64,000 nt of DNA from Thiosulfatimonas sediminis (GCF_011398355.1 NZ_AP021889.1:1550001-1614000), one strand, 5' to 3'; positions 43,438 through 53,741 are shown, counted from the stretch's first letter. Numbers and translations: made by a program. Notes: a model not told the origin generated them from the letters alone.

Positions 43438-43438
43438 G

Positions 43439-44047
43439 ATGTCGTGGTTTGATTGGTTGCTTGAGATTGAAGCGATTCTGATTTTTCTTGGCTTGGCGCT
43501 CGCTTTTGGATTGGCGCTCGGTTTTGCGGCGGTACGCTTTAAAGTAGAAGGCAATCCTCTGGCCGAGCAATTAGATCGAGAACTGCCGCAAACCCAGTGT
43601 GGCCAATGTGGTTTTCCAGGCTGTAAACCTTATGCCGAAGCGCTGGCAAATGGTCAGTCTGAAGTGAATCTGTGCGTCCCCGGTGGTACCGAAGTAATGA
43701 TTAAAATCGCACAAATTACCGGCCGCGAAGAAAAACCGATGGATGCCAGTGTGGATGAAACCAAGCCGCCGATGACGGCCTGGATTGATGAAGACCTGTG
43801 TATCGGCTGTGTCCTTTGCATCAAAGCCTGTCCAGTCGATGCAATTCTTGGCGCGACCAAAATGATGCATACGGTCATCCAAGCAGAATGCACCGGTTGT
43901 GATTTATGTGCCCCAGCTTGTCCAGTCGATTGCATCGAAATGAAGCCTAAAGCACTCACCCTAAAAAACTGGCAGTGGCCCGAACCAACTCAAGCTGCGG
44001 TAACTCAAACACAGCCGTTAGCGCAATTTGCGGAGCTGACAAAATGA
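43439..44047 (+). CDS. rsxB: Rnf complex ferredoxin-like subunit RsxB
   Basis: Iron-sulfur subunit at the cytoplasmic side of the Rnf complex. It has an N-terminal hydrophobic anchor, a 4Fe-4S motif with CGQCGFPGC, and two bacterial ferredoxin-type clusters: [12 protein letters not shown] and [12 protein letters not shown]. Length 202 fits the family (E. coli 192). Its stop overlaps the rsxC start by four bases (ATGA). Confidence 0.96.
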   Translation: MSWFDWLLEIEAILIFLGLALAFGLALGFAAVRFKVEGNPLAEQLDRELPQTQCGQCGFPGCKPYAEALANGQSEVNLCVPGGTEVMIKIAQITGREEKPMDASVDETKPPMTAWIDEDLCIGCVLCIKACPVDAILGATKMMHTVIQAECTGCDLCAPACPVDCIEMKPKALTLKNWQWPEPTQAAVTQTQPLAQFAELTK

Positions 44048-46227
44048 ATTTACGCGCCGTCATTGCCAGCAAAATCGCACCAATTTACCCGATGGCTAAA
44101 CGCTGGTTGCACCGTTTTCATGGCGGTGTCTTTCCGCAATACAATAAATCACTTAGCACCCGCAACCCCATTTATCCGCCGCTGATGCCCAAAGAGTTGA
44201 TTTTGCCGCTCCCCCAAGCGGTTGGCGAAAGCGCATTGCCGATCGTCAAAGTCGGTCAGCGCGTGTTAAAAAATCAGCTGTTGGCACAAGCAGACAGTAA
44301 AAATCAACGCCAATTAGTGGTGCCGATTCACGCACCGACATCTGGCATCATTGCCGCGATTGAACCGCGCACCTTACCCCACGCCTCTGGAATGCAAGCT
44401 TTATGCTTGATTTTGCAACCCGATGGACAAAACCAAGCCATCGACAATGTGTTACAAGTCGATGGCCATTGGCCGAAAGAACCGCAAGCACTCAAAGACC
44501 TATTATTGCATTCCGGCATTATCGGTATGGGCGGTGCAGGCTTCCCAACCTATGCCAAACTGCCGCAACAAAAAGGCAAAATCACAACCCTAGTCATCAA
44601 TGGTGCCGAATGCGAACCGTTTATCAGTTGTGACGATCTTCTAATGCAAACCCAGGCCAAAAGCATTTGGCTGGGCGCACAGATTACCGCGCAAGCACTT
44701 GGCTGCCAAAAAATCATTTGTGGCATAGAAAACAATAAGCCCAAAGCAATCGCCCTAATGCAAGCCGCAGCCGATGCCCTTGCCAAAGAAGACAATGACG
44801 TTTTGCCAATGCACATACAGCAAGTCGCCACTGTCTATCCAATGGGCGGCCAAAAACAACTGGTGCTCGAAATCACCGGTTTAGAACTCGAATCTGGCGG
44901 TCATGCTATCGACCAAGGACTTTTAATGATGAATGTTGCCACCTTGCGCGCCATTTATCGTGCGGTGGTTTTTGGCGAACCTTTAACTTCGCGACTGGTT
45001 ACCGTAAGCGGCGAAGGGCTTGAGGATGGCTTTAATATCGATGCGCTTATTGGCACGCCTTTTACTGAACTGACCGCATTGGCCAAACCAAAAAGCCCGA
45101 TTAACTATCCATTGATCATGGGTGGCCCGATGATGGGCGTGCAAATGCCAGACAACCATGTACCAGTATTAAAAACCACCAACTGTGTTTTAGCCAATCC
45201 ACCGGAAGCCCGCCAGATGCAGATGCCATGCATTCGCTGTGGCGAGTGCATGGATGCCTGCCCGATCAATCTGCTGCCGCAACAGATGTATTGGCATGCG
45301 CAAGGGCATGAGTACGCGAAAGTAGAAAAACTCAATATTAAAGACTGCATTGAATGTGGTTGTTGCAGCTATGTCTGCCCTAGCCATATTCCGCTAGTGC
45401 AATATTACCGGCACGCAAAAGCGGAAATTCGCGCCATCAAGGCGGACGCCCAAGCCAAAGAGTTGGCCAAACAACGACATGAGTTTCGATTAGAGCGCAT
45501 CGAGCGTGAAAAAGCCGAACGTGAAGCGCGTTTAAAAGCCAAAAAAGAGGCCGTTAAACAGGCTCCAGCAATGGCACCTAAAAGCGCATCCGGTGCTGCA
45601 CAAGCAGCAGCAAAAGCCAGAGCAGCTGCGAAATCAAGCGCATCCAATATGAGCGCGCGCGATAAAGCGATTCAAGCGGCACAAGCCGCCGCAGCAAAAC
45701 AACAAGGGCAAACCGATAACGATAAAAAAACCAAAGGGCAAAGCCTCGGCACAGCTAAAGACAAAGTGATTGCCTCCGACGCGGCTAAAAAACGTGCGCA
45801 AGCCGCAGCGCAAGCCGCCGCAGCAAAACGCGCACAAAATCGAGCCGTGGCACCTGTCACCGAAGACCTACAGGTCGCCCCTCCAAATGCACGCGATAAA
45901 GCGATTGCCGCTGCCAAAGACGCTGCCAATAAAATAGCCACTCAAACTACCGATTTAAGCAGCAATGATGGACAAATTTCACCCGCATTAGCGAAAGAAC
46001 AAGCACGTAAAGCCGCTATTGCCAAAGCTCGTGAAGCGGCCTTAGCACATAAAAAAACCGATGCCGATACGCCAAAGCTTGCTAATCCGCAAACAGGTGA
46101 ACCAACAGAGACAAACAATGCACGCCAAAAAGCGATTGCTGCCGCTAAAGCCGCGGCAGCGAAACGCGCCGCAAAAGTGCAATCCGAACAGTCTGATTCA
46201 ATGGATTCAAAGGACTCGAGCAGATGA
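44044..46227 (+). CDS. rsxC: Rnf complex subunit RsxC
   Basis: NADH/FMN-binding, cluster-carrying soluble subunit. From ATG 44044 it has 727 residues. The N-terminal region contains [14 protein letters not shown] and [14 protein letters not shown] (nucleotide-binding). Two 4Fe-4S motifs follow: [12 protein letters not shown] and [12 protein letters not shown]. After about residue 460 comes a 260-residue Ala/Lys-rich helical tail with repeated AxxKAIAAAKxAAAKRA units. Such tails are common in gammaproteobacterial RsxC and vary in repeat number. It overlaps rsxD by four bases. Confidence 0.96.
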   Translation: MNLRAVIASKIAPIYPMAKRWLHRFHGGVFPQYNKSLSTRNPIYPPLMPKELILPLPQAVGESALPIVKVGQRVLKNQLLAQADSKNQRQLVVPIHAPTSGIIAAIEPRTLPHASGMQALCLILQPDGQNQAIDNVLQVDGHWPKEPQALKDLLLHSGIIGMGGAGFPTYAKLPQQKGKITTLVINGAECEPFISCDDLLMQTQAKSIWLGAQITAQALGCQKIICGIENNKPKAIALMQAAADALAKEDNDVLPMHIQQVATVYPMGGQKQLVLEITGLELESGGHAIDQGLLMMNVATLRAIYRAVVFGEPLTSRLVTVSGEGLEDGFNIDALIGTPFTELTALAKPKSPINYPLIMGGPMMGVQMPDNHVPVLKTTNCVLANPPEARQMQMPCIRCGECMDACPINLLPQQMYWHAQGHEYAKVEKLNIKDCIECGCCSYVCPSHIPLVQYYRHAKAEIRAIKADAQAKELAKQRHEFRLERIEREKAEREARLKAKKEAVKQAPAMAPKSASGAAQAAAKARAAAKSSASNMSARDKAIQAAQAAAAKQQGQTDNDKKTKGQSLGTAKDKVIASDAAKKRAQAAAQAAAAKRAQNRAVAPVTEDLQVAPPNARDKAIAAAKDAANKIATQTTDLSSNDGQISPALAKEQARKAAIAKAREAALAHKKTDADTPKLANPQTGEPTETNNARQKAIAAAKAAAAKRAAKVQSEQSDSMDSKDSSR

Positions 46228-47282
46228 GTTTTACCACCATACCGCCCTCCTCACCTTTTGCACACAATAACCAAACTGTTCGCAAAGTGATGTTGCAAGT
46301 TCAGCTGGCGGCCATGCCGGCACTGCTTATCCACATCTATCTATTTGGTTTTGGCATCGTCGTGCAGTGGCTATTAGCAGTAACGACTTTATTGGTGGTT
46401 GAATACACGATGCTCAAGCTGCGCGGCCGACCGGTACTGCCGTTTATTACCGATTTAAGTGCACTGATTACAGTGACCGGTTTGGTATTCTGCATTCCGC
46501 CAACTGCGCCTTGGTGGGTGATCGTCAGTGGTTCGGCGTTTGCACTGATTTTTGGTAAGCATCTTTATGGCGGTCTCGGTTATAACCCCTTTAACCCCGC
46601 GATGCTCGGTTATGCGTTTTTAATCATCTCTTTCCCTGTGCAGATGACAAACTGGATTATGCCAGCAGAAATCAGTGGCCACTTCATCAGTTTTATGGAC
46701 GCGTTGCAAATCATTTTCACCGGCAGCTTTGACATCGCCAGCACCACTTTCGATGCCTTAACTGGCGCAACACCTCTAAATGAAATGCGTATCGGCATTG
46801 CGCAAGGCATTAGCGTTGCAGATACCTTAGCCCCCGTTGCAGGACATACCAGCAGCACCAACTTCTGGTTTGGACTTAATAGTTGGGCATGGCTCAATAT
46901 CGCTTTTTTAATCGGTGGCCTGTATCTACTTTGGAAGCGCACCATTCGCTGGCAATTTCCAGTCGGTTTTTTGGGGTCACTGTTTTTGTTCGCTTGGCTG
47001 ATGCATCAAATTAATCCGCAAATGTATCCACCTGCCGATTTTGTCTTACTATCCGGCGGCACCATGTTAGCGGCTTTTTTCATCATCACCGATCCGGTCA
47101 CGGCCAGTACCACACCGCTTGGGCGTTTTATTTACGCTTGTGGCATCGGTATTTTGGTGTATGTGATTCGTACTTGGGGGGCCTTTCCGGACGGTTTGGC
47201 GTTTGCCATTTTGCTAATGAATATCGCCGTTCCCTTAATTGATCAATACACTCAACCGCGTGTCTTTGGACACGACCATTAG
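46224..47282 (+). CDS. rsxD: Rnf complex subunit RsxD
   Basis: Membrane subunit with a covalently bound FMN. The 352 residues contain many hydrophobic segments, and the flavinylation motif appears as TGATPL (in DALTGATPLNEMR), with Thr as the expected attachment residue. GYNPFNPAMLGYAFLIISFP is another marker. It begins inside the last codons of rsxC and precedes rsxG by 8 bp. Confidence 0.95.
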   Translation: MSFTTIPPSSPFAHNNQTVRKVMLQVQLAAMPALLIHIYLFGFGIVVQWLLAVTTLLVVEYTMLKLRGRPVLPFITDLSALITVTGLVFCIPPTAPWWVIVSGSAFALIFGKHLYGGLGYNPFNPAMLGYAFLIISFPVQMTNWIMPAEISGHFISFMDALQIIFTGSFDIASTTFDALTGATPLNEMRIGIAQGISVADTLAPVAGHTSSTNFWFGLNSWAWLNIAFLIGGLYLLWKRTIRWQFPVGFLGSLFLFAWLMHQINPQMYPPADFVLLSGGTMLAAFFIITDPVTASTTPLGRFIYACGIGILVYVIRTWGAFPDGLAFAILLMNIAVPLIDQYTQPRVFGHDH

Positions 47283-47290
47283 GCAGCAAA

Positions 47291-47947
47291 ATGAGTCAAA
47301 AACCGATGTTCAATTCTGAACTTGTCAAGGCGATGAGTTCCTCAGCCGGAAAACTCAGCGGCTTTGTGGTGCTGTGCATTATCCTGCTCTTAACCGTTCG
47401 CGGCCTTACCGCGCCGCAAATCGTCGCCGCTGAGAAACAAAAATTATTGGATGGCTTTAACCAAGTCTTACCCGCCAGCCGTTATGACAATGACCCACTA
47501 CAAGACCAATTGCATCTTAAAGACCCAGAACAGCTGGCATTGCTTGGTGCCAAAACGTGGGTGACCGTCTATCGCGCACGTAATGCAGGCCAACCCGCCG
47601 GAGCGATTTTCCAGACCATCGCACCCAATGGCTACAGTGGTAATATTGTGATTTTAGTCGGCGTTTTTCCAAACGGCGAAATCTCCGGAGTACGCGTTTT
47701 AAAACACGCCGAAACCCCTGGTTTGGGCGACAAGATTGAACTTAATAAAAATCCGTGGATTTTGTCTTTTAATGGCCGCACCTTAGATGCCAGCAACCTA
47801 TCGATTTGGGCGGTTAAAAAAGATGGCGGAGAATTTGACCAGTTTACTGGGGCAACCATCACTCCGCGTGCGGTGGTAGGCGCTGTGCAAAAAGCGCTGC
47901 AAGTCGTCAATCAAATGGGAGAGCGTCTGTATGAAGAATCACAGTGA
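47291..47947 (+). CDS. rsxG: Rnf complex subunit RsxG
   Basis: Periplasmic-facing FMN subunit with one membrane anchor (about 18-38). The FMN attachment motif is [10 protein letters not shown] near residue 188-197, with Thr as the ligand. Upstream, [11 protein letters not shown] and [12 protein letters not shown] match the family FMN-binding domain. Length 218 is normal. Its last 17 bases overlap the start of rsxE. Confidence 0.95.
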   Translation: MSQKPMFNSELVKAMSSSAGKLSGFVVLCIILLLTVRGLTAPQIVAAEKQKLLDGFNQVLPASRYDNDPLQDQLHLKDPEQLALLGAKTWVTVYRARNAGQPAGAIFQTIAPNGYSGNIVILVGVFPNGEISGVRVLKHAETPGLGDKIELNKNPWILSFNGRTLDASNLSIWAVKKDGGEFDQFTGATITPRAVVGAVQKALQVVNQMGERLYEESQ

Positions 47948-48680
47948 AACATCGCCTGAAAACAGCGCCGAAACGCTTACGCCAAGCGCTTGGCAAACTA
48001 AACTGAGCGACTATAAAAAAATCTTTCACAATGGGCTTTGGCAAAACAACCAAGCCTTAGTTGCTTTGCTTGGCCTCTGTCCATTATTGGCGGTATCCAA
48101 CAATACCATTAACGGTCTCGGCCTTGGTTTGGCTACTTTAGCGGTCTTAATGATTTCCAATGTATTGGTTTCTCTGATTCGAAATCACGTCTCGTCGGAA
48201 ATTCGTATTCCGGTCTATATCGCAATCATCGCTACCGCCGTCACTGCGATAGACCTGTTAATGAACGCGTATTTCCACACATTGCATGGCATTCTTGGGA
48301 TTTTCATTCCACTGATTGTCACCAACTGCGCGATTCTTGGACGCGCCGAAGCCTATGCCTCGAAAAATTCGGTTGATAAGGCCTTGTTGGATGGTTTTTT
48401 TATGGGCTTAGGTTTTTTAATTGTCTTAGTGATCTTAGGCGCACTGCGCGAACTGATTGGCCAAGGCACGCTGTTTGACCAAGCACACTTAATGTTTGGC
48501 GAAGGTGCCCGAGATTGGACACTGCATTTTGGTGATAACTACCAAGGGGTATTATTGGCAATTCTTCCACCCGGCGCCTTTATCGGTTTAGGCTTATTGA
48601 TTGCTGCCAAAAATTATTATGATCAAAAAAAGGCGACTAAATTGCAAAATCAACTGGGGATTAAAATCGCGCTTAAGTAA
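47931..48680 (+). CDS. rsxE: Rnf complex subunit RsxE
   Basis: Membrane subunit homologous to RsxA. After a 30-residue hydrophilic N-terminus come [25 protein letters not shown] and several membrane segments, with [16 protein letters not shown] and [14 protein letters not shown] as family markers. At 249 residues it is slightly longer than E. coli RsxE (231). It ends the operon; a sialidase-like gene on the other strand ends 12 bp away. Confidence 0.95.
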   Translation: MKNHSETSPENSAETLTPSAWQTKLSDYKKIFHNGLWQNNQALVALLGLCPLLAVSNNTINGLGLGLATLAVLMISNVLVSLIRNHVSSEIRIPVYIAIIATAVTAIDLLMNAYFHTLHGILGIFIPLIVTNCAILGRAEAYASKNSVDKALLDGFFMGLGFLIVLVILGALRELIGQGTLFDQAHLMFGEGARDWTLHFGDNYQGVLLAILPPGAFIGLGLLIAAKNYYDQKKATKLQNQLGIKIALK

Positions 48681-48692
48681 CTGCGACCATTT

Positions 48693-49793
48693 TTAATCAG
48701 TTTGCAAAAGCGATTTAAGAATCACTTGCTCATCCACCAAAATACGCAACTTGGATTGCAAAGTGGTTACCCATATTTTTCCGGCACTCACTTCAAAAGC
48801 ATATGGATAGGCGAGCCAAGCGCCTTTACATTGCGCCAATACCACCGGAGCACTCCAGCTCAATCCATCATCCTCTGAAAAACTGGCGGCTAATTCTTCA
48901 CGCTGCCAAGACGCCGCTACTTCGGAAAATTGTCCGCCACGGCGCGCAAACTCAGTTTTTCCCTGCGGATAAACGGTGTTATACAGCAGCATAATCCGCC
49001 CACTTTGAAGACGAGTAAGCATCGCGGGGGAGCTACTTGCCGCGATTCCGGGCGCCAACTTAGTCCAAGTTTGGCCATCATCATATGAATACGCGTGCCA
49101 AAAATAATCCAGGTTCGTACGGATACAAAACCATACGCAATCGCGTAATTCAATTAGAGCGCCCTCATAACAGCCACCGTGATGACCGCGCCCGCCTATA
49201 TCCAGCTTATTACTGGCTTGCCAATTCACGCCCTCATCCAGCGAACGAAAACTCAAGCTGTAGTGACGTGCGGCAAGATAATCCAAGTTTTGTGCCGATA
49301 ACACAATCGTACCGCTTTTAAGCTGAATCAACGTGCTGGCCACCGCCGCATAACCGGTTTGTATTAAGATCGGTTCTTGCCAGGTTTTTCCGCCATCCAA
49401 ACTGCGTAGTACATAATGAAATAAACGACAACTTTTGGTAGGTTTATTGGTTTTTTTACGCCAGTTAAAATGGTAATCGCCAGTATTCACAAATGACAGC
49501 AGCACCACGCCGCTGTGCGTGCAAAGCAAACTGTGCGAATTGGTCACCGCCAGTTTCTGCGCCTGGGTAAACAAAGAAAATGCTTGCCAAGTTTCTCCCT
49601 CATCACTCGACAAATAAGCGTGCTGATCCGAGACATACAACAACTGATTCTGCGCGTTACGAATAAAAGCCCCTTGGTGCGCTTGTGCCAACGGAGTAAC
49701 GCCCTGAGCTAGATAGACTGGTGCCTCGGTTTTTGGCGCGGCACGAAAATCCAATTGAATGTCAGGATATTCAGTCAAAGAGTTGATGGGCAT
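48693..49793 (-). CDS. Sialidase/BNR-repeat family protein
   Basis: A six-bladed beta-propeller of the sialidase (neuraminidase) type is expected. Five Asp-box motifs S-x-D-x-G-x-x-W are visible: SSDEGETW, SLDGGKTW, SLDEGVNW, SYDDGQTW and SEDDGLSW. YEGALIELRD with Glu and Arg, then CIRTNLDYFW, resembles the Glu-Arg part of the active site, and SPAMLTRLQSGRIMLLYN a further strand. No signal peptide or membrane anchor is present, so a cytoplasmic enzyme is likely. Substrate unknown; sialidase activity should not be assumed. It lies between rsxE and nth on the opposite strand. Confidence 0.85.
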   Translation of the reverse strand: MPINSLTEYPDIQLDFRAAPKTEAPVYLAQGVTPLAQAHQGAFIRNAQNQLLYVSDQHAYLSSDEGETWQAFSLFTQAQKLAVTNSHSLLCTHSGVVLLSFVNTGDYHFNWRKKTNKPTKSCRLFHYVLRSLDGGKTWQEPILIQTGYAAVASTLIQLKSGTIVLSAQNLDYLAARHYSLSFRSLDEGVNWQASNKLDIGGRGHHGGCYEGALIELRDCVWFCIRTNLDYFWHAYSYDDGQTWTKLAPGIAASSSPAMLTRLQSGRIMLLYNTVYPQGKTEFARRGGQFSEVAASWQREELAASFSEDDGLSWSAPVVLAQCKGAWLAYPYAFEVSAGKIWVTTLQSKLRILVDEQVILKSLLQTD

Positions 49794-49829
49794 AAGCGCT
49801 CCTTATATTTTCAAGCCACCATGGTATTA

Positions 49830-49898
49830 GAGAGAGACAGTCCACATGGCTTCAGGCACAGAAATGATTTAATGAGGACTTGTTCTGTGTCCCCTTAA
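49830..49898 (-). repeat. Dispersed intergenic repeat, copy 7 (extended)
   Basis: On the minus strand the head reads GGGGACACAGAACAAGTC and about 20 nt later TTTCTGTGCCTGAAGCCAT. ACAGAA and TTCTGT are complementary. The tail matches the copy at 19734-19751. Confidence 0.6.
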
Positions 49899-50056
49899 AG
49901 TGTCTCTTTAAAGTAGTTTAGCAAAAACCCTACCATGCCTCGCATTGCCCCACAAGAAGCCGTGATAAACTTGGCGTCTTGGCGCAAATCCGCTATGATT
50001 CCAAGCAAGTTAAAACCAATTACAAAGGCGCACCATCGCCTTGCAGAAGTTGCTAG

Positions 50057-50689
50057 ATGAACAAACAGAAACGACTCGAAATTTTTCAACGCTTAAGCGC
50101 AGCCATTCCATCCCCTGAAACCGAACTTGAATACAACAGCACTTTTGAACTGTTGATTGCAGTCATTCTTTCAGCGCAGGCGACCGACAAGGGGGTGAAT
50201 ATTGCCACTCGCAAACTGTTTGCGGTCGCTAATACTCCACAAGCAATCTATGCGCTCGGAGTCGACGGTTTAAAAAATTATATTAAGACCATCGGTCTAT
50301 TTAATGCTAAAGCGGAAAATATAATTAAAACCTGCAAAATGCTGGTTGAACTGCATGCTGGCGAAGTACCCGAAAGTCGTAGCGCCCTAGAGGCCTTGCC
50401 CGGCGTTGGACGTAAAACGGCCAATGTGGTATTAAATACCGCGTTCGGACACCCAACGATGGCGGTCGACACGCATATTTTTCGGATTGCCAATCGCACC
50501 AAGCTGGCGCCTGGAAAAAATGTGCTGGAAGTTGAAAAAGCACTTCTCAAAAACGTCCCAAAAGACTATTTGATTCCGGCTCACCATCTGTTGATTCTGC
50601 ATGGCCGCTATGTGTGCAAAGCACGCAAACCAGCTTGCGGCGCCTGCTGTATTTACGATCTATGCGAATACAAAGAAAAAACCGAATAA
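50057..50689 (+). CDS. nth: Endonuclease III
   Basis: DNA glycosylase/AP lyase removing oxidised pyrimidines. The 210 residues include the helix-hairpin-helix LPGVGRKTANVV with the catalytic Lys, the Asp of AVDTHIFRI, and the 4Fe-4S ligands C-x6-C-x2-C-x5-C (CKARKPACGACCIYDLC). It normally follows rsxE directly in gammaproteobacteria; here a sialidase-like gene and a repeat lie in between. It is followed by the DUF1841 gene after 28 bp. Confidence 0.97.
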   Translation: MNKQKRLEIFQRLSAAIPSPETELEYNSTFELLIAVILSAQATDKGVNIATRKLFAVANTPQAIYALGVDGLKNYIKTIGLFNAKAENIIKTCKMLVELHAGEVPESRSALEALPGVGRKTANVVLNTAFGHPTMAVDTHIFRIANRTKLAPGKNVLEVEKALLKNVPKDYLIPAHHLLILHGRYVCKARKPACGACCIYDLCEYKEKTE

Positions 50690-50717
50690 TCCATCACTCT
50701 AAAGTATAAAGAGAACC

Positions 50718-51149
50718 ATGTTATATACATCTGAAAGAGACAAATTGCGCCAATTTTATGTGGATACTTGGAAAAAAGCGCGAATGGGCATGCCGATGGA
50801 ACCGATGGAACAGTGGGTGGCGCGGGTGATTGAAATGCATCCTGAATACCATCAACTGTTGGAAAACGAAAAACTTGGCAATGAGTACAAACCTGAAGAC
50901 GGAGAAACCAATCCGTTTTTGCATATGGGAATGCATCTCGGTTTACAGGAACAAGTCGCTATGGACCGCCCTAACGGCATCAAGCAAATTTATCAGCAAT
51001 TAGGCGAGAAGCTCGGTGACGTCATGCAAACCGAACACCTGATGATGAACTGCCTAGGCGAAATGATGTGGCAGGCGCAAAAAAATCAAGCCGAGCCCGA
51101 TGAGATCGCGTACTTAATTTGCTTACAAAACTTGCTGCTCAAACATTAA
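50718..51149 (+). CDS. DUF1841 family protein
   Basis: A 143-residue soluble helical protein, with the family pattern RDKLRQFYVDTWKKAR at the start, IEMHPEYHQLLEN in the middle, NPFLHMGMHLGLQEQVAMDRP and a Met-rich C-terminal helix with EHLMMNCLGEMMWQAQ. Function unknown. It commonly sits with nth and is likely co-transcribed here. Confidence 0.87.
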   Translation: MLYTSERDKLRQFYVDTWKKARMGMPMEPMEQWVARVIEMHPEYHQLLENEKLGNEYKPEDGETNPFLHMGMHLGLQEQVAMDRPNGIKQIYQQLGEKLGDVMQTEHLMMNCLGEMMWQAQKNQAEPDEIAYLICLQNLLLKH

Positions 51150-51171
51150 ATCGACACCTTAAGAGCGGCAT

Positions 51172-51714
51172 TTGGACTTTCGACAACATACCCCCTATCG
51201 CCTTCATACGCAAACTGAGTGCCGAAACCCTTGCGGCGCTATTCAGGTTTTTAGCGATGGTGCTTATTTTAAACAGTACCACCTTGGCGGCTGGGGAGTG
51301 GCGATTTACCAAAACGAGCGCTTAGTTAAGACGCTTAAAGGCATACAAACATCGCATTCCAGTTTGGAAATGGAGTTGGTCGCCGCCATTCAAGCCCTAA
51401 CTTGGCTGCAACGCCATTACCCAAAACACACGATTGCACTCTATACCGACGCGCAAATTCTGCTTGAAGGACTCTTTAGCAAATACGCAAACTGGCAAAC
51501 GCAACACTGGAAAAGTCGCAATGGCAATCCAGTCGCCTACGCGACTCACTGGCAACAACTTTATCAACTGGTTGCCGCTCAGTCAGTCGATATCTTTTGG
51601 ATTAAAGCCCACGCCAAACATCCGCAAAACGAGTTGGTCGACCACCTCGCCAGAGCGCAAATTTTGCAAGCCCAAGACGACTCCGTTCAGGTTCCCCCTT
51701 CAAATGATTCTTAA
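51172..51714 (+). CDS. rnhA: Ribonuclease HI
   Basis: Cuts RNA in RNA:DNA hybrids. All catalytic residues are visible: Asp in VFSDGA, Glu in SSLEMELVAAIQAL, Asp in YTDAQ, His in IKAHAKHP and Asp in NELVDHLAR. The basic handle (NWQTQHWKSRNGNPVAY) is also present. An N-terminal extension of about 25 residues precedes the core, and the C-terminus is Gln/Ser-rich. The start is TTG 51172, 22 bp after the DUF1841 stop, with AAGAGCGG upstream; the start is uncertain. Confidence 0.85.
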   Translation: MDFRQHTPYRLHTQTECRNPCGAIQVFSDGAYFKQYHLGGWGVAIYQNERLVKTLKGIQTSHSSLEMELVAAIQALTWLQRHYPKHTIALYTDAQILLEGLFSKYANWQTQHWKSRNGNPVAYATHWQQLYQLVAAQSVDIFWIKAHAKHPQNELVDHLARAQILQAQDDSVQVPPSNDS

Positions 51715-51836
51715 AATTGAGGATTCTTCACTTATCGTAGGAATACACAGACTCATTAACAATCTTTTTTCTGATGTTACCCAACAGACCGACTTGCTAC
51801 TGTTGTGATATTCAGCAGGATTTATTGGCGTTTTTT

Positions 51837-52481
51837 CTAAACCGATTGCCATCCAGCCAACAAATACACCACACAGAGCCACATAATCAAAGCGGAAATA
51901 CGATTCAACCGCGCTTGGCGCTGACCGCTTTGCAACCAATAACGCGCCCGTTCAGCCACTAAAGCATAGGCAAACATCACGATGAAAGTCACGCCGCCGA
52001 CAATCGTGACCACCAGCGCCGCGTCCAACCAAGCGAGTGGCGACAAAGAGACAAAAGTCGGCAGAAACCCAATATAAAACAACACCACTTTGGGTTCAGA
52101 AAAAATGGTTAAAAGCCCCGTTACAAAACGGGTTAACCAACTTGGTTGCGCGTGCAGTTCATTTGCAAAATCCGCCGGATTGCTCGGCGCCATTCGCCAT
52201 AACTGCCATCCTAGGAACACCATATAAGCACTTCCAAACAGCACAAAAAATTGATACAGCCAGTGAAATTCCGATGCCAGTGCGCTTAAACCGAAAAGTA
52301 CTGCAACCACAAACAGCAAATCACCACAAATAATGCCAAGAATTACCGGCACACTGCTGCCTGCGCCACTCGTCAAAGCACGCGCCACCGTCACCAAAAT
52401 GCCTGGACCTGGGGTAATGGCCAAAATAAACATCGCTATGCTAAAACTGAAAAGGCCAACTAAAGTCATCGAATCTGCCAT
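51837..52481 (-). CDS. LysE/RhtB-family amino acid exporter
   Basis: Inner membrane exporter of about six membrane segments, 214 residues. The family signature near the N-terminus is ITPGPGILVTVARAL, followed by GIICGDLLFVVAVLFGLSAL, LGWQLWRM and FSEPKVVLFYIGFLPTFVS. The substrate cannot be told from sequence. It is convergent with the RNase HI gene and divergent from the NERD-domain gene. Confidence 0.92.
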   Translation of the reverse strand: MADSMTLVGLFSFSIAMFILAITPGPGILVTVARALTSGAGSSVPVILGIICGDLLFVVAVLFGLSALASEFHWLYQFFVLFGSAYMVFLGWQLWRMAPSNPADFANELHAQPSWLTRFVTGLLTIFSEPKVVLFYIGFLPTFVSLSPLAWLDAALVVTIVGGVTFIVMFAYALVAERARYWLQSGQRQARLNRISALIMWLCVVYLLAGWQSV

Positions 52482-52616
52482 GCTCTCTTGCGTGAATTGC
52501 TTAACACTACTCTACCCTATTTGATTTTGTCCTCCTTGTGATTGCGCAACTGCCTTGCGAAATTTTCGGCAAAAGCCCTTTGCGCTCGGCACGAAAGCGG
52601 CTAAACTCGTTTTCTT

Positions 52617-53669
52617 ATGCTAAAGGCCGAATATGAAGCGTTTGGCTGCAGTGCAAGACACCTGCTCACTTGTAAGGAATTCCGTTTGTTTAGCCGAGAT
52701 AAACTCAAACAATGGCGCGAACTGATTCGCGTTAAACCGCAATTTGAAAATCCCGAAGTGCTGGCTGGCCGCCAAGCCGAAGATTTTCTGGCGCAAATTG
52801 TCGAATCCAACCTAAAGCACAAAGGCGCTTACTGTTTTGTCGGCAAACGCGTGCCGAATAATGAGAAAGCCTGCCGTAGCGAAATCGACTTAATTGTCTT
52901 AACCAAAAAACAATTGCATGTGATTGAGGTAAAAAACTGGAGCGGTCTGTTGAGCAGCCACAACGGCGATTGGATCCAGCATAAAAGCGACGGTCAGCAG
53001 CTGCGCTTCGATAACTTAACCGCGCATAACTCCAGCAAACTGCGGGCTTTAGTCGATTATCTGCACAGTTACGGCGCCGCCATCGAACCGCGTTTTATCT
53101 CGCAAAAAGTGGTCTTTATCAATCCTCGCTTGCAAATTGCGCCGCAGATCGCTCAAGACCCGAACGTCATCCCGCGTAGCCGACTCGACAAATATCTCAA
53201 ATCACAAAAAGGCGCTTCCTTTAGCGAACGAATGTTACACAGCGTCATCGAAAGCTGCACCAGTTCAGAAGCGGGTTCGATCATTCTCGACGGCTTGTTC
53301 AAAGCCATGCAGCGCAAACAGCTAAAACTCGCCGTGCAAGCCTTAGGCGAACTGCGTTCTTGGGATTTAATCGGCCTGCACGGCGGTAAAATCTTGCAAG
53401 GCGATGCGCGCAAACTCTATATCGGTTCGCACATCATCGACCCCGAACCGCTCGAACGCGAGAGCTTTATCACGCTAAAATGGCGTCGACAAAAAGTCTC
53501 TGCTTTACTCAAAAGCTACCTGCTCAATATGGCGCTGGGAAAAACCAAAATCGGCAAACAACGTTATGTGTTAAACCCGATTGAGGACAATCTCAAGTTT
53601 CATAAAGCCGGCCAAGCGGAAATTTCACGCATCCCACTCAAAGAGATTGAGTGGATTAAGCGCGGTTAA
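52617..53669 (+). CDS. NERD-domain protein
   Basis: The central region (about 50-165) is a nuclease-related NERD domain: GRQAEDFLA, SEIDLIVLTKKQLHVIEVKNWSG with the Glu-Asp and Glu-x-Lys pattern of restriction-like folds, then VVFINPRLQIA. The C-terminal half (about 200-350) has no recognised domain and is rich in Lys/Arg, with WDLIGLHGGKILQGDARKLYIGS like a beta-rich module. At 350 residues it is a bare NERD protein without helicase or kinase fusion. The role is unknown. It precedes bcp by 72 bp. Confidence 0.85.
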   Translation: MLKAEYEAFGCSARHLLTCKEFRLFSRDKLKQWRELIRVKPQFENPEVLAGRQAEDFLAQIVESNLKHKGAYCFVGKRVPNNEKACRSEIDLIVLTKKQLHVIEVKNWSGLLSSHNGDWIQHKSDGQQLRFDNLTAHNSSKLRALVDYLHSYGAAIEPRFISQKVVFINPRLQIAPQIAQDPNVIPRSRLDKYLKSQKGASFSERMLHSVIESCTSSEAGSIILDGLFKAMQRKQLKLAVQALGELRSWDLIGLHGGKILQGDARKLYIGSHIIDPEPLERESFITLKWRRQKVSALLKSYLLNMALGKTKIGKQRYVLNPIEDNLKFHKAGQAEISRIPLKEIEWIKRG

Positions 53670-53741
53670 AACAGCCTTACACGCCGCCTACGTAAATCGT
53701 AAAAGGCCTCTTATCCCCCTCACGTTTAAAAGGAATCCATC

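Noticed and set aside
45405-45941. Long leftward Ala/Arg-rich frames inside rsxC
   Set aside because: They arise from the antisense of the Ala/Lys repeat tail of rsxC.
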